DNA from: Actinomycetota bacterium
GTDB lineage: Bacteria > Actinomycetota > Thermoleophilia > UBA2241
DNA: 9,026 nt
Assembly (NCBI GenBank): GCA_003164655.1
Contig: PLTW01000025.1
Span: 1 to 9,026 of the forward strand
Reading direction: 5' to 3'
Positions 1 to 6,780 of this stretch are shown piece by piece. The notes beneath the pieces are model-generated. The model made no database searches. It was not told the origin of the DNA and saw only the letters and a list, made by a program, of their open reading frames with translations. Position numbers and translations under genes: made by a program. Every line of letters starts with the position of its first letter. Positions within the stretch are counted from its first letter, which is position 1.

Positions 1-131
1 GCCGGCCGGGGGTCAGCCGCCGGCGACCGCTGCCCCGGCCGAGAAGGCGGCCCGGACCGACGGCGCGCGCAGCGAAGCTGTCGGCCGCCGGCGCGGCGGC
101 CGCCTGCGCCGTCCCAAGGAATCGGGCGTGA
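1..131 (+). other. Left-edge coding-type sequence: N-terminal extension of the RNase, or 3' end of an upstream gene
   Basis: Two frames are open from the left edge. The frame starting at base 2 runs without a stop straight into the RNase gene and encodes a Pro/Ala-rich, then Arg/Gly-rich stretch ending GRRRGGRLRRPKESG. This resembles the disordered basic extensions seen in front of actinobacterial RNase E cores. The frame starting at base 3 ends in TGA at 129-131, so it would overlap the GTG at 128 in a GTGA junction typical of coupled genes; its translation is Arg-rich with no acidic residues. Both frames have similarly high G/C at third positions, so codon bias does not decide. The base-2 product has the more ordinary protein composition. 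In many actinobacteria a radical-SAM-associated gene (TIGR03936/DUF2344) precedes this RNase; that is family knowledge and is not seen here. Confidence 0.5.
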
Positions 132-1807
132 CCGCCGATCTGCCCGGCTACAAGGAGATCCTCGTCAGCGAGGACGCCGGCGAGATGCGCGTGGCCCTGG
201 TCGAAGACGGCCGCCTCGCCGAGATCTACATCGAACGTCCGGGCAAGCGCTCCTATGCCGGCAACATCTATCGCGGCAAGGTCGACAACGTGCTGCCGGG
301 CATGGACGCCGCCTTCGTCGACGTCGGCCTGGAGCGTAACGGCTTTCTGTACGTCGACGACGTCGCCGACCCCGAAGACGGCGAGAAGCGTCCGCACAAG
401 ATCACACAGATGCTCAAGCCGGGCCAGGAGCTCCTGGTGCAGGTCAACAAGGACCCGATGGGCAGCAAGGGCGCCCGCCTGACGGGCCAGCTCTCGCTGG
501 CCGGTCGCTACCTCGTCTACGTGCCGGGCGGCTCCGGCGTGGGCGTGTCGCGGCGTCTGCCCACCGACGAGCGCGACCGGCTGCGGGAGCTGTGCAAGTC
601 GCTCAAGACCAAAGACGCGGGGCTGATCGTGCGCACGGTGGCCGAGGGCAAGAGCGTCGAAGAGATGAAGAACGACCTGCAGTTTCTGTCGCGCCTGTGG
701 ACGCGCCTCAAGACCAAGGCGGTCAAGGTCAAGGCTCCGGGGCTGGTCTACGCCGAGGCCGACGTGTCGCTTCAGGTCGCTCGCGACCTGTACAACGAGT
801 CGTTCTCGACGGTGCTGGTCGACGATCCGAAGCGCCACAAGGAGCTGGTCGCCTACCTCGAGAAAGTCGCTCCGGAGCTGGCCACGAGGGTCAAACTCTA
901 CGAAGGCGACGAGCCCCTGTTCAGGGCGCACGGCATAGAGGAGCAGATCTCCAAGGCGCTCGAGCGGCGGGTGCCGCTGCCCAGCGGCGGCAACCTCGTG
1001 ATCGACCACACCGAGGCGCTCACGGTGATCGACGTCAACACCGGCCGCTTCACCGGCGGCAAGGGCCTCGAGGACACGATCACGCGCAACAACCTCGAGG
1101 CCGCCCGCGAGGTCGTGCGTCAGCTGCGCCTGCGCGACATCGGCGGCATCATCATCATCGACTTCATCGACATGGAGTACGCCCGCAACCGCGAGGCGGT
1201 GCTGGCCAAGCTCCAGGCCGAGCTCGAGACCGATCGCACCAAGACCTACGTGGTCGAGATCTCGCCGCTCGGCCTCGTCGAGATGACGCGCCAGAACATC
1301 ACCGACGGCGCCCGCGGCATACTCACCCAGACCTGCCCGTTCTGCGAAGGCAAGGCGCGCATCCTGTCCGCCGAGACGATGGCGATCGCCGTCGAGCGCC
1401 GGCTCGGCGACCACGTCGGCGTGACCGCGGCCAAAGCCATGCTCGTCGAGGTCAACACAACGGTCGCGGAGCGGCTCGTGGCCGGCGGGCGCATCAAGCG
1501 CCTCGAGAAGGACACTGGCAGGCGATTCTTCCTCGAGGGCTCCAAGCTGCTGCCGATGGAGACTTTCCGCATAGTGGCCGAGGGTTCGCTCGAAGCGGTC
1601 GAGTCGCACCGCATCCCGGTCCGTGAGGATCAGGAGGTGACCGTCGAGCTCGAGTACGCTCTGACCTACAGCCCGGGCGACGCGGTCGCCCACATCGACG
1701 GCTTCCAGCTCATCGTGCTCAACGGCCGCCGGGCGCTGGGCGAGAAACGCAAGGTGCGCATCACCTCGCTCACGCGGGCCGGGGCGATGGGCGTGCTGCT
1801 GGCGTAG
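128..1807 (+). CDS. rng: Ribonuclease E/G family endoribonuclease (start uncertain, possibly continuing past the left edge)
   Basis: Endoribonuclease for single-stranded, 5'-end-sensed RNA, acting in rRNA maturation and mRNA decay in the cytoplasm. Numbering from GTG 128, an S1-type RNA-binding region covers about residues 40-125 (GNIYRGKVDNVLPGMDAAFV). The metal-binding aspartates are in IDVNTGRFTGG (D302) and IIIIDFIDM (D345), matching D303 and D346 of E. coli RNase E. The zinc-link motif CPFCEG holds C403 and C406, which in the family join two protomers. Residues 502-559 look like a TRAM-type beta domain (DAVAHIDGF, GEKRKVRIT). No long C-terminal scaffold is present. The GTG has AAGGA at 116-120, 7 nt upstream, but the frame stays open to the left edge, so the true protein may be longer. 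The function call is firm; the RNase G versus E label and the start are not. Confidence 0.95.
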   Translation: MTADLPGYKEILVSEDAGEMRVALVEDGRLAEIYIERPGKRSYAGNIYRGKVDNVLPGMDAAFVDVGLERNGFLYVDDVADPEDGEKRPHKITQMLKPGQELLVQVNKDPMGSKGARLTGQLSLAGRYLVYVPGGSGVGVSRRLPTDERDRLRELCKSLKTKDAGLIVRTVAEGKSVEEMKNDLQFLSRLWTRLKTKAVKVKAPGLVYAEADVSLQVARDLYNESFSTVLVDDPKRHKELVAYLEKVAPELATRVKLYEGDEPLFRAHGIEEQISKALERRVPLPSGGNLVIDHTEALTVIDVNTGRFTGGKGLEDTITRNNLEAAREVVRQLRLRDIGGIIIIDFIDMEYARNREAVLAKLQAELETDRTKTYVVEISPLGLVEMTRQNITDGARGILTQTCPFCEGKARILSAETMAIAVERRLGDHVGVTAAKAMLVEVNTTVAERLVAGGRIKRLEKDTGRRFFLEGSKLLPMETFRIVAEGSLEAVESHRIPVREDQEVTVELEYALTYSPGDAVAHIDGFQLIVLNGRRALGEKRKVRITSLTRAGAMGVLLA

Positions 1808-1816
1808 CGCCGCGCG

Positions 1817-1845
1817 TTGACAGCCCTGAGCCTATCGTCTAGCAT
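1817..1845 (+). promoter_or_regulatory. Sigma70-type promoter for rplU-rpmA(-obgE)
   Basis: A perfect -35 box TTGACA (1817-1822) is followed, after exactly 17 nt, by TAGCAT (1840-1845). The latter is a 4/6 match to TATAAT and fits the actinobacterial TAnnnT form. Transcription should begin near 1851-1853, giving a leader of about 22 nt that carries only the rplU ribosome binding site. The promoter begins 10 nt after the RNase stop codon, in the one gap between the RNase and rplU, so the ribosomal protein genes can be transcribed independently of the RNase. The call is by sequence match only. Confidence 0.75.
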
Positions 1846-1863
1846 CGAGGGCCGTTGTCTTAC

Positions 1864-1868
1864 GGGAG
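1864..1868 (+). promoter_or_regulatory. Ribosome binding site fixing the rplU start
   Basis: GGGAG lies 5 nt before ATG 1874. It selects this ATG over the in-frame TTG at 1817. The TTG would add 19 residues with no L21 character, and its codon is part of the promoter -35 box. Confidence 0.8.
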
Positions 1869-1873
1869 AAGGC

Positions 1874-2227
1874 ATGACTGATTCCAGCACTCCGTACGCG
1901 ATCGTGCGCGTCGGCGGTAAACAGTACAAGGTGGCCAAGGGCGACTCTATCGTGGTCGACCGCATCGCCGCCGACGAAGGCACTCACATCGACCTGGTGC
2001 CGCTCGCCGTGCGCGACGAAAGCGGCGATATGCACGCCGGCAAGGCGGCCCACGCCAAGGTCAAGGCCATCGTGGCCGAGCATCTGCTCGGCGACAAGAT
2101 CGACGTGTTCACCTACCGGCCCAAGACGACCTTCAAGAAGTCGCGCGGCCACCGCAGCCGTCTCACGCGGCTCGACATCGACGCGATCGACATCGCGGGC
2201 CAGAAGGAGCAGAAGAGTGGCTCATAA
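1874..2227 (+). CDS. rplU: 50S ribosomal protein L21 (bL21)
   Basis: bL21 is a 23S rRNA-binding protein of the large ribosomal subunit. The 117-residue product has the family N-terminus YAIVRVGGKQYKV, the central KIDVFTYRPKTTFKKSRGHR stretch and the basic SRLTRLDI segment. The family is typically about 100-105 residues; this one has about six extra residues in front and a short polar tail (QKEQKSGS) behind. The tail is encoded by the region that overlaps rpmA and carries rpmA's ribosome binding site, so it may exist because of that overlap. Firmicutes usually place a ysxB-type protease gene between L21 and L27; there is none here. It is the first gene after the promoter at 1817-1845. Confidence 0.97.
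   Translation: MTDSSTPYAIVRVGGKQYKVAKGDSIVVDRIAADEGTHIDLVPLAVRDESGDMHAGKAAHAKVKAIVAEHLLGDKIDVFTYRPKTTFKKSRGHRSRLTRLDIDAIDIAGQKEQKSGS
2204..2209 (+). promoter_or_regulatory. Ribosome binding site fixing the rpmA start inside rplU
   Basis: AAGGAG ends 7 nt before GTG 2217 and lies within the last codons of rplU. It supports GTG as the L27 start, and the next residues, AHKKGAG, are the canonical L27 N-terminus. Confidence 0.8.
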
Positions 2228-2471
2228 GAAGGGCGCCGGCACCAGCCGCAACGGTCGCGACTCCGAATCCAAACGTCTCGGTGTCAAGGCCTACGCGGGG
2301 CAGGTGGTCCCAGCCGGCTCGATCATCGTGCGCCAGCGCGGCACGCGGTTCCGTCCGGGCGCGGGCGCCGGCATCGGCGTCGACCACACCATCTTCGCTC
2401 GCACCACAGGCCGTATCGAGTTCGTGCGCAGCGGCCAAGGCCGCGTCGTCTCGATCGTACCCGAGGTCTAG
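2217..2471 (+). CDS. rpmA: 50S ribosomal protein L27 (bL27)
   Basis: bL27 is a large-subunit protein whose flexible N-terminus reaches the peptidyl transferase centre. The 84-residue product begins MAHKKGAGTSRNGRDS and continues with KRLGVKAYAGQ, IIVRQRGTRFRPGAGAGIG and IFARTTGRIEF, all family hallmarks. The length is normal. The N-terminus starts directly with the mature AHKK form, without the cleaved leader of Firmicutes L27. Translation starts at GTG 2217, 11 nt inside rplU and in a different frame, which favours coupled, near-equimolar synthesis of the two neighbouring subunit proteins. An earlier start is not needed, because the motif begins at residue 2. Confidence 0.97.
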   Translation: MAHKKGAGTSRNGRDSESKRLGVKAYAGQVVPAGSIIVRQRGTRFRPGAGAGIGVDHTIFARTTGRIEFVRSGQGRVVSIVPEV

Positions 2472-2479
2472 CGCGCGCG

Positions 2480-2499
2480 TCCGGCCGGTGCGGCCGGAG
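2480..2499 (+). promoter_or_regulatory. Hairpin covering the obgE Shine-Dalgarno sequence
   Basis: In the 36-nt gap between rpmA and obgE, TCCGGCCG (2480-2487) and CGGCCGGA (2491-2498) are perfect inverted complements around a 3-nt GTG loop. The right arm includes the first three bases of GGAG (2496-2499), the likely obgE ribosome binding site 8 nt before its ATG. No T-run follows, so this is not a typical intrinsic terminator. A role in limiting obgE translation or shaping mRNA ends is inference. Chance palindromes are common at this GC content. Confidence 0.4.
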
Positions 2500-2507
2500 T
2501 CACCGCC

Positions 2508-3791
2508 ATGCTGAGCGATCATGCCTCCATCAATGTGCGGGGCGGCGGCGGCGGGGCGGGCTCCGTCAGCTTGCGCCGCGAAAAACACGTGCCGCGCGGC
2601 GGGCCGGACGGCGGCAACGGCGCCCCCGGGGGCGATGTCGTGATCGTCGCCACGCGGCAGTTCCGCGACCTCGCCTACTTTCGCCACAAGGTCCACTTCA
2701 AGGGTGTGCGCGGCGGTCACGGCATGGGCCAGAACCGTCACGGCAAGACCGGCGAAGCCACGGTGATCGAAGTGCCGGTCGGCACCGAGGTGCGCGACGC
2801 CGACGGCCTGCTGCTGGCCGATCTCACCGCCGAAGGTCAGCGCGTCGTCGTGGCGCGCGGCGGCGAGGGCGGACGCGGCAACACCTGCTTCGTCTCCTCG
2901 ACCCGGCGCGTGCCGCGCTTTGCCGAAAAGGGTCTGCCCGGCGAAGAACGCTGGCTCGACCTGCAGCTCAAGCTGCTGGCCGACATCGGCCTCGTGGGGC
3001 TGCCCAACGCCGGCAAGTCGTCGCTGCTGGCGGCGCTGACCCGGGCCCATCCCAAGGTCGCCGCCTACCCGTTCACGACGCTCGAACCCAACCTCGGCAC
3101 GATGACGCTCGGCGAGCGCGTCGTCGTGCTCGCCGACATCCCCGGGCTGATCGAAGGTGCCAGCTCCGGCACGGGTCTGGGCGACCGCTTTCTGGCTCAT
3201 ATCGAGCGCACGGTGGTGCTGGTGTTCGTCGTCGACGGTGCGCTGGGCGTGTCGGCGGCGCTGGCCGCCATCGCCACGGTGCGCGGCGAGCTGTCGGCGT
3301 TCAGCGGGCAGCTTGCCGGGCACCCGGGACTGATCGCCGTCAACAAAGCCGACCTTATCGACGAGGCCGCCGCCGCCGAGCTCGCGGCGGCGCTCGCGCC
3401 GGCGGCGCGGGAGCTGGGCGGGACTGTCGTCGTCGTGTCGGCCGCCGAGCGCCGCGGCCTCGCCGACCTCATCCGTGAGCTCGACCTGGTGATGACCAGC
3501 GCGGCGGCGGGAGCGGCGCTGGAGCCGGCGGCGGCGCCCGAGCCCATCGTCCTGCGCCCCGGCGAGGAGCGCATCGGCGGCTTCACGCTGGAGCGCGACG
3601 GCGAAGTCTGGCGCATCCACGGCCGGGTGCTCGAGCGCCTGGTGGCCAAGGCCGATCTCGACAACGAGGAAGCGGTGCGCTACCTGCAGGACGTGATGGA
3701 GCGCGCGGGTCTGTCGGGCGCCATCCGCAAGGCGGGCGGCGCCGACGGCGATACGGTGGTGATCGGCGATGCCGAGTTCGAACTGGCCTAG
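2508..3791 (+). CDS. obgE: GTPase Obg (50S-associated, long form with C-terminal OCT domain)
   Basis: Essential-type GTPase that binds the 50S subunit and links ribosome assembly to growth state and, in other bacteria, to (p)ppGpp. The 427-residue product has three parts. The glycine-rich Obg domain spans about 1-158 (RGGGGGAGSVSLRREKHVPRGGPDGGNG in overlapping blocks). The G domain follows, with G1 GLPNAGKS (164-171), switch FTT (189-191), G3 DIPG (210-213), G4 NKAD (279-282) and G5 SA (311-312). The C-terminal OCT domain spans about 346-427. Alanine-rich linkers at 285-300 and 331-344 are unusually low in complexity. ATG 2508 is supported by GGAG 8 nt upstream, which is partly held in a hairpin. 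The gene sits directly after L21 and L27, a very common bacterial arrangement, and 15 nt before proB. Confidence 0.98.
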   Translation: MLSDHASINVRGGGGGAGSVSLRREKHVPRGGPDGGNGAPGGDVVIVATRQFRDLAYFRHKVHFKGVRGGHGMGQNRHGKTGEATVIEVPVGTEVRDADGLLLADLTAEGQRVVVARGGEGGRGNTCFVSSTRRVPRFAEKGLPGEERWLDLQLKLLADIGLVGLPNAGKSSLLAALTRAHPKVAAYPFTTLEPNLGTMTLGERVVVLADIPGLIEGASSGTGLGDRFLAHIERTVVLVFVVDGALGVSAALAAIATVRGELSAFSGQLAGHPGLIAVNKADLIDEAAAAELAAALAPAARELGGTVVVVSAAERRGLADLIRELDLVMTSAAAGAALEPAAAPEPIVLRPGEERIGGFTLERDGEVWRIHGRVLERLVAKADLDNEEAVRYLQDVMERAGLSGAIRKAGGADGDTVVIGDAEFELA

Positions 3792-3794
3792 GGC

Positions 3795-3800
3795 TACAAT
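3795..3800 (+). promoter_or_regulatory. Candidate -10 box for a leaderless proB transcript
   Basis: TACAAT matches the -10 consensus at five of six positions and ends 6 nt before the A of the proB ATG (3807). Transcription would therefore start at or next to the start codon. No convincing -35 box is visible at 16-18 nt, and there is no good Shine-Dalgarno sequence for proB, which fits leaderless initiation as used widely in actinobacteria. This is a short motif, so a chance match is possible. Confidence 0.4.
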
Positions 3801-3806
3801 GGCACG

Positions 3807-4910
3807 ATGAAGACTCTCGTCGTGAAGCTGGGTTCGACGACCGTCGCCGACGGCCGCGGCCGCCTGCGGCGCGCCGTGCTCGACGCTCGCCTGGCCGAGG
3901 TGGCCGCCCTGGTCGAGGCCGGGCAGCGGGTGGTCATCGTCTCGAGCGGCGCCATCGCCTGCGGGCAGAGTGCGCTCGGTCTGCGCGAACGCCCCGAACG
4001 CATGGCCGAGCTGCAGGCGGCGTCCGCCGTCGGCCAGGGACGCCTGTTTGCGGCGTATGGCCGGCTATGCGCCCGGCACGGGCTGACCGCCGCGCAGGTT
4101 CTGCTCACCAGCACCGACTTTGCTCAGCGTCGCAGCTACGTCAACGCACGCGCCACGCTGCGCCGGCTGCTGGCCTGGCGCATCGTGGCCATCGTCAACG
4201 AGAACGACACGACGGCCACCGACGAGATCGGCTTCGGCGACAACGACGTGCTGGCGGCCCAGGTGGCGATCATGCTGCGCGCCGACCTTCTCCTGCTGCT
4301 CACCGACCGCGACGGCCTCTATACCGCCGACCCGCAGCGCGATCCCCGTGCCAGACCGATCGCCGAGCTCACCTCGGGGGACGATCTGGCCAGCGTCAGG
4401 TGGCGCTCCGCGGGGCGCGGCGCCGGCGGCATGAGCGGTAAGACGGCCGCCGCGCTCATGGCGGCGGGGGCCGGCGTGCGGACTGTGATCGCGCGTGGTT
4501 CGCGGCCGGGCGTGATCGCCGACGCGTTGGCGGGCATGCCGGTCGGTACGTCTGTGCCGGGCCGCCGCGAGGGCGCCTCGGCGTTCAAGCTCTGGCTGCG
4601 CTACGCCAAGCCCGTGCGCGGCACGCTCGAGATCGACGACGGCGCCGCTCGCGCGCTGGCGGAAGCCGGCGGCAGCCTGCTGCCGGTCGGGGTCACGGGC
4701 GTGCACGGCAGCTTCGCGGCCGGCGATGCCGTATCGGTGGTGGGCCCCGGTCGCGGCGAGGTCGCCCGCGGACTGGCGGCCATCGGCGCTCGCGACCTGC
4801 GCCGCGTCGCCGGACTGCGCAGCGCCGAGGCCCGGCGCCTGGTACCGCACGTAGACGAGGAGGTCGTGCATCGCGACCATCTGGTGCTGATCGACAAGGA
4901 GGCGCGATGA
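3807..4910 (+). CDS. proB: Glutamate 5-kinase
   Basis: First enzyme of proline synthesis: phosphorylates L-glutamate to gamma-glutamyl phosphate using ATP. The 367-residue protein has the amino-acid-kinase domain at about 1-255. Visible motifs are VKLGS (K7), VSSGAIACG (45-53), ASAVGQ (72-77), NENDT (131-135), FGDND (143-147), LLTDRDGLYTADP (164-176) and GAGGMSGK (205-212). A C-terminal PUA domain follows at about 267-350, as in the long E. coli-type enzyme, which is also 367 residues. In the family, proline feedback inhibits this enzyme. ATG 3807 is 15 nt after obgE. The in-frame-looking ATG at 3799 meets a stop at once. No strong ribosome binding site is seen. The gene overlaps proA by 4 nt, so the two pathway enzymes are translationally coupled. 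Confidence 0.97.
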   Translation: MKTLVVKLGSTTVADGRGRLRRAVLDARLAEVAALVEAGQRVVIVSSGAIACGQSALGLRERPERMAELQAASAVGQGRLFAAYGRLCARHGLTAAQVLLTSTDFAQRRSYVNARATLRRLLAWRIVAIVNENDTTATDEIGFGDNDVLAAQVAIMLRADLLLLLTDRDGLYTADPQRDPRARPIAELTSGDDLASVRWRSAGRGAGGMSGKTAAALMAAGAGVRTVIARGSRPGVIADALAGMPVGTSVPGRREGASAFKLWLRYAKPVRGTLEIDDGAARALAEAGGSLLPVGVTGVHGSFAAGDAVSVVGPGRGEVARGLAAIGARDLRRVAGLRSAEARRLVPHVDEEVVHRDHLVLIDKEAR

Positions 4911-6154
4911 CGGTCGAAGAACAGGTCCGCCAAGCCCGAACGGCGTCGCGCAGGCTCGCGTCGCTGTCGCGCGGCCGCAAAGATGAAGCCCTGGAGCTGA
5001 TCGCCGAAGCCCTGCGCCGGCGCACCGGCGAGATCCTCGCCGAGAACGCCGAGGATGTCGCCCTGGCCAGGGCGAGCAAGTTGAGCGCTGCCCTGGTCGA
5101 TCGCCTGTACCTCGACGAGGACCGCCTCATGGAGACGGTCGTCGGCGTCCGCGAGGTCGCCGGCCTGCCCGATCCGGTGGGCGAGATTCAGGAGGGCCGG
5201 CGCCTGGCGAACGGCCTCGAGCTCACCCGCGTGCGCGTGCCGCTGGGCGTGGTCGCGGTCGTCTACGAGGCGCGGCCCAACGTGACCGTCGATGCCGCGG
5301 CGCTCTGCCTGAAGTCCGGCAATGCCGTGGTGCTGCGCGGCGGCAGCGCCGCCAAACACACGAACCGCATGCTCGCCGAGGTCGTGCAGGGCGCGATCCT
5401 CGAAGCTGGTCTGCCGGCCGAGGCGGTCGCCTTCATCGCCGGTCCGCGCGAGGTGCTGCTCGAACTGGTGAGTCTCAAGGGCCTGATCGACGTCGTCATC
5501 CCGCGCGGCGGCGAGGAGCTCAAGGAGCTCCTCGCCGAGCACAGCCGAGTGCCGGTGATCGCGGCGGCCGGCGGCAATTGTCACGTGTACGTCGACGCGG
5601 CCGCCGACCTCAAGATGGCGCTGGCGGTGACGGTCAACGCCAAGTGCCAGCGACCCGGGGTCTGCAATGCAGCCGAGACACTTCTCGTGCACCGCGCCGT
5701 CGCCGGCGAGTTCCTGCCGCTCGCGGTGGCCGAGCTCACGCGCCGCGGCGTCGAGCTGGTCGTCGATCGTGCCACGACCGACCTTGTGTCCGACCCGCGG
5801 CTCAAGCGCGCCAACCGCACGCACTACGAGACCGAGTTCCTCGACCTCAAGCTGGCCGTGCGCGTGGTCGAGTCGCTCGACGAGGCCATCGAGCACATCG
5901 CCACGTTCGGCAGCGGCCACTCCGAGGCGATCGTCACCGGCGATCTCGGCGCCGCGCAGCGCTTTGTCCGTGAGGTCGACGCGGCCGCCGTGTACGTGAA
6001 CGCTTCGACGCGGTTCACCGACGGCGGCCAGTTCGGCCTGGGCGCGGAGATGGGCATCTCCACCCAGAAGCTCCACGTCCGCGGACCGATCTCACTGCGC
6101 GAGCTCACCTGCCTGAAGTACGTCGCCTGGGGCGACGGGCAGGTGCGCTCCTGA
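4907..6154 (+). CDS. proA: Glutamate-5-semialdehyde dehydrogenase (gamma-glutamyl phosphate reductase)
   Basis: Second enzyme of proline synthesis: NADPH-dependent reduction of gamma-glutamyl phosphate to glutamate-5-semialdehyde. The 415-residue protein is of normal length and belongs to the aldehyde dehydrogenase fold. Signature stretches are PLGVVAVVYEARPNVTVD (112-129), LKSGNAVVLRGGSAA (135-149), GGNCHVYVD (222-230) and AKCQRPGVCNAAETLL (245-260), with catalytic C253. TDGGQFGLGAEMGIST (371-386) follows near the end. ATG 4907 lies in an ATGA junction with proB. It is preceded by a full AAGGAGG (4896-4902) 4 nt upstream, the strongest ribosome binding site in the window. ProC, which completes the pathway, is not in the window. 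Confidence 0.98.
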   Translation: MTVEEQVRQARTASRRLASLSRGRKDEALELIAEALRRRTGEILAENAEDVALARASKLSAALVDRLYLDEDRLMETVVGVREVAGLPDPVGEIQEGRRLANGLELTRVRVPLGVVAVVYEARPNVTVDAAALCLKSGNAVVLRGGSAAKHTNRMLAEVVQGAILEAGLPAEAVAFIAGPREVLLELVSLKGLIDVVIPRGGEELKELLAEHSRVPVIAAAGGNCHVYVDAAADLKMALAVTVNAKCQRPGVCNAAETLLVHRAVAGEFLPLAVAELTRRGVELVVDRATTDLVSDPRLKRANRTHYETEFLDLKLAVRVVESLDEAIEHIATFGSGHSEAIVTGDLGAAQRFVREVDAAAVYVNASTRFTDGGQFGLGAEMGISTQKLHVRGPISLRELTCLKYVAWGDGQVRS

Positions 6155-6168
6155 GCGGCGGTTCGCGC

Positions 6169-6780
6169 GTGGCGGTCTCGCGGGCGATCGGCGTGCTGGG
6201 CGGCAGCTTCAACCCGCCCCACCTCGGACACCTCGCGATCGCCGCCGACGCTTGCTCGCAGCTCGACCTGGAGCAGGTCGTGTTCGTACCGGCCGGGGCG
6301 CCCCCGCACAAGGATATTGCCGACAACGTGCCGGCGGCCGTGCGGCTCGAGATGACGCGTCTTGCCGTCGCCGGCGACGAGCGCTTCAGCGTGTCCGCGG
6401 TCGAGATCGACCTTGGGCTGCGTTTCACGAGCGACACCCTGGCCGAGCTGCACCGTCGCCATGCCGGCCGGGCGCTGGCCTTCATCGCCGGCTCGGACGC
6501 CCTTCTGCAGTTCGCGACCTGGCACGAGCCGGCGACGATCCTCGATCTGGCCCTCCTGGCGGTGGCGCCGCGTCCCGGCGACGACCTTCACGCTGTCCAG
6601 GCGGCGGCGGCGAGGTGGGGAGCGGGCAGAGTCGTCGTCCTGTCCAGCGTGACCATCGGCGTCTCGTCCAGCATGATCCGGGGACGGGTCCGCGCCGGGC
6701 AGCCGATTCGCTACCTGGTCCCGCCGGCGGTCGCCGGCTTCATCGCCGACAGCGGGCTCTATCATGCGCGGCGCTCATGA
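6169..6780 (+). CDS. nadD: Nicotinate-nucleotide adenylyltransferase
   Basis: Adenylates nicotinate mononucleotide with ATP to give deamido-NAD, the penultimate step in NAD synthesis. The 203-residue product shows the nucleotidyltransferase signature GVLGGSFNPPHLGHL with the HxGH residues H18, G20 and H21. It also has VPAGAPPHK (40-47), the GSDALLQFATWHEP segment (107-120) and SSSMIRGRV (166-174), the counterpart of the ISSTxIR motif. GTG 6169 is the only start that keeps the whole nucleotide-binding strand; the next in-frame GTG (6193) falls inside it. The ribosome binding site is weak. The gene follows proA by 14 nt and overlaps yqeK by ATGA, an arrangement also common in Firmicutes. Confidence 0.96.
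   Translation: MAVSRAIGVLGGSFNPPHLGHLAIAADACSQLDLEQVVFVPAGAPPHKDIADNVPAAVRLEMTRLAVAGDERFSVSAVEIDLGLRFTSDTLAELHRRHAGRALAFIAGSDALLQFATWHEPATILDLALLAVAPRPGDDLHAVQAAAARWGAGRVVVLSSVTIGVSSSMIRGRVRAGQPIRYLVPPAVAGFIADSGLYHARRS

Noticed and set aside
592..1626. A 344-codon open frame in another frame within the RNase gene
   Set aside because: Arg/His/Gly-rich translation of the wrong frame of a conserved gene.
1817..1873. TTG 1817 as an upstream start for rplU
   Set aside because: The added residues are not L21-like, the TTG is part of the TTGACA promoter box, and ATG 1874 has a good ribosome binding site.
2163..3620. A 485-codon open frame on the minus strand opposite rpmA and obgE
   Set aside because: It lies opposite unmistakable L27 and Obg genes, its product is His/Arg/Ala/Gly/Asp-rich with no domain, and long antisense frames are expected where third positions are almost all G or C.
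4601..6076. A 491-codon open frame on the minus strand opposite proB and proA
   Set aside because: Complement of conserved proA codons; low-complexity composition and no recognisable motif.
5824..6765. A 313-codon open frame on the minus strand opposite proA and nadD
   Set aside because: Same cause: a GC-bias shadow across two clear genes, with no domain signature.
6760..6765. TATCAT as a -10 box for yqeK
   Set aside because: It falls in the conserved end of nadD, has no -35 partner that I can see, and would leave a leader of only about 4-5 nt; coupled translation from nadD explains yqeK better.
6252..6776. Upstream extension of the yqeK frame to 6252
   Set aside because: It overlaps all of the nadD catalytic region in another frame and is Arg/Gly-rich; YqeK homology begins at ATG 6777.
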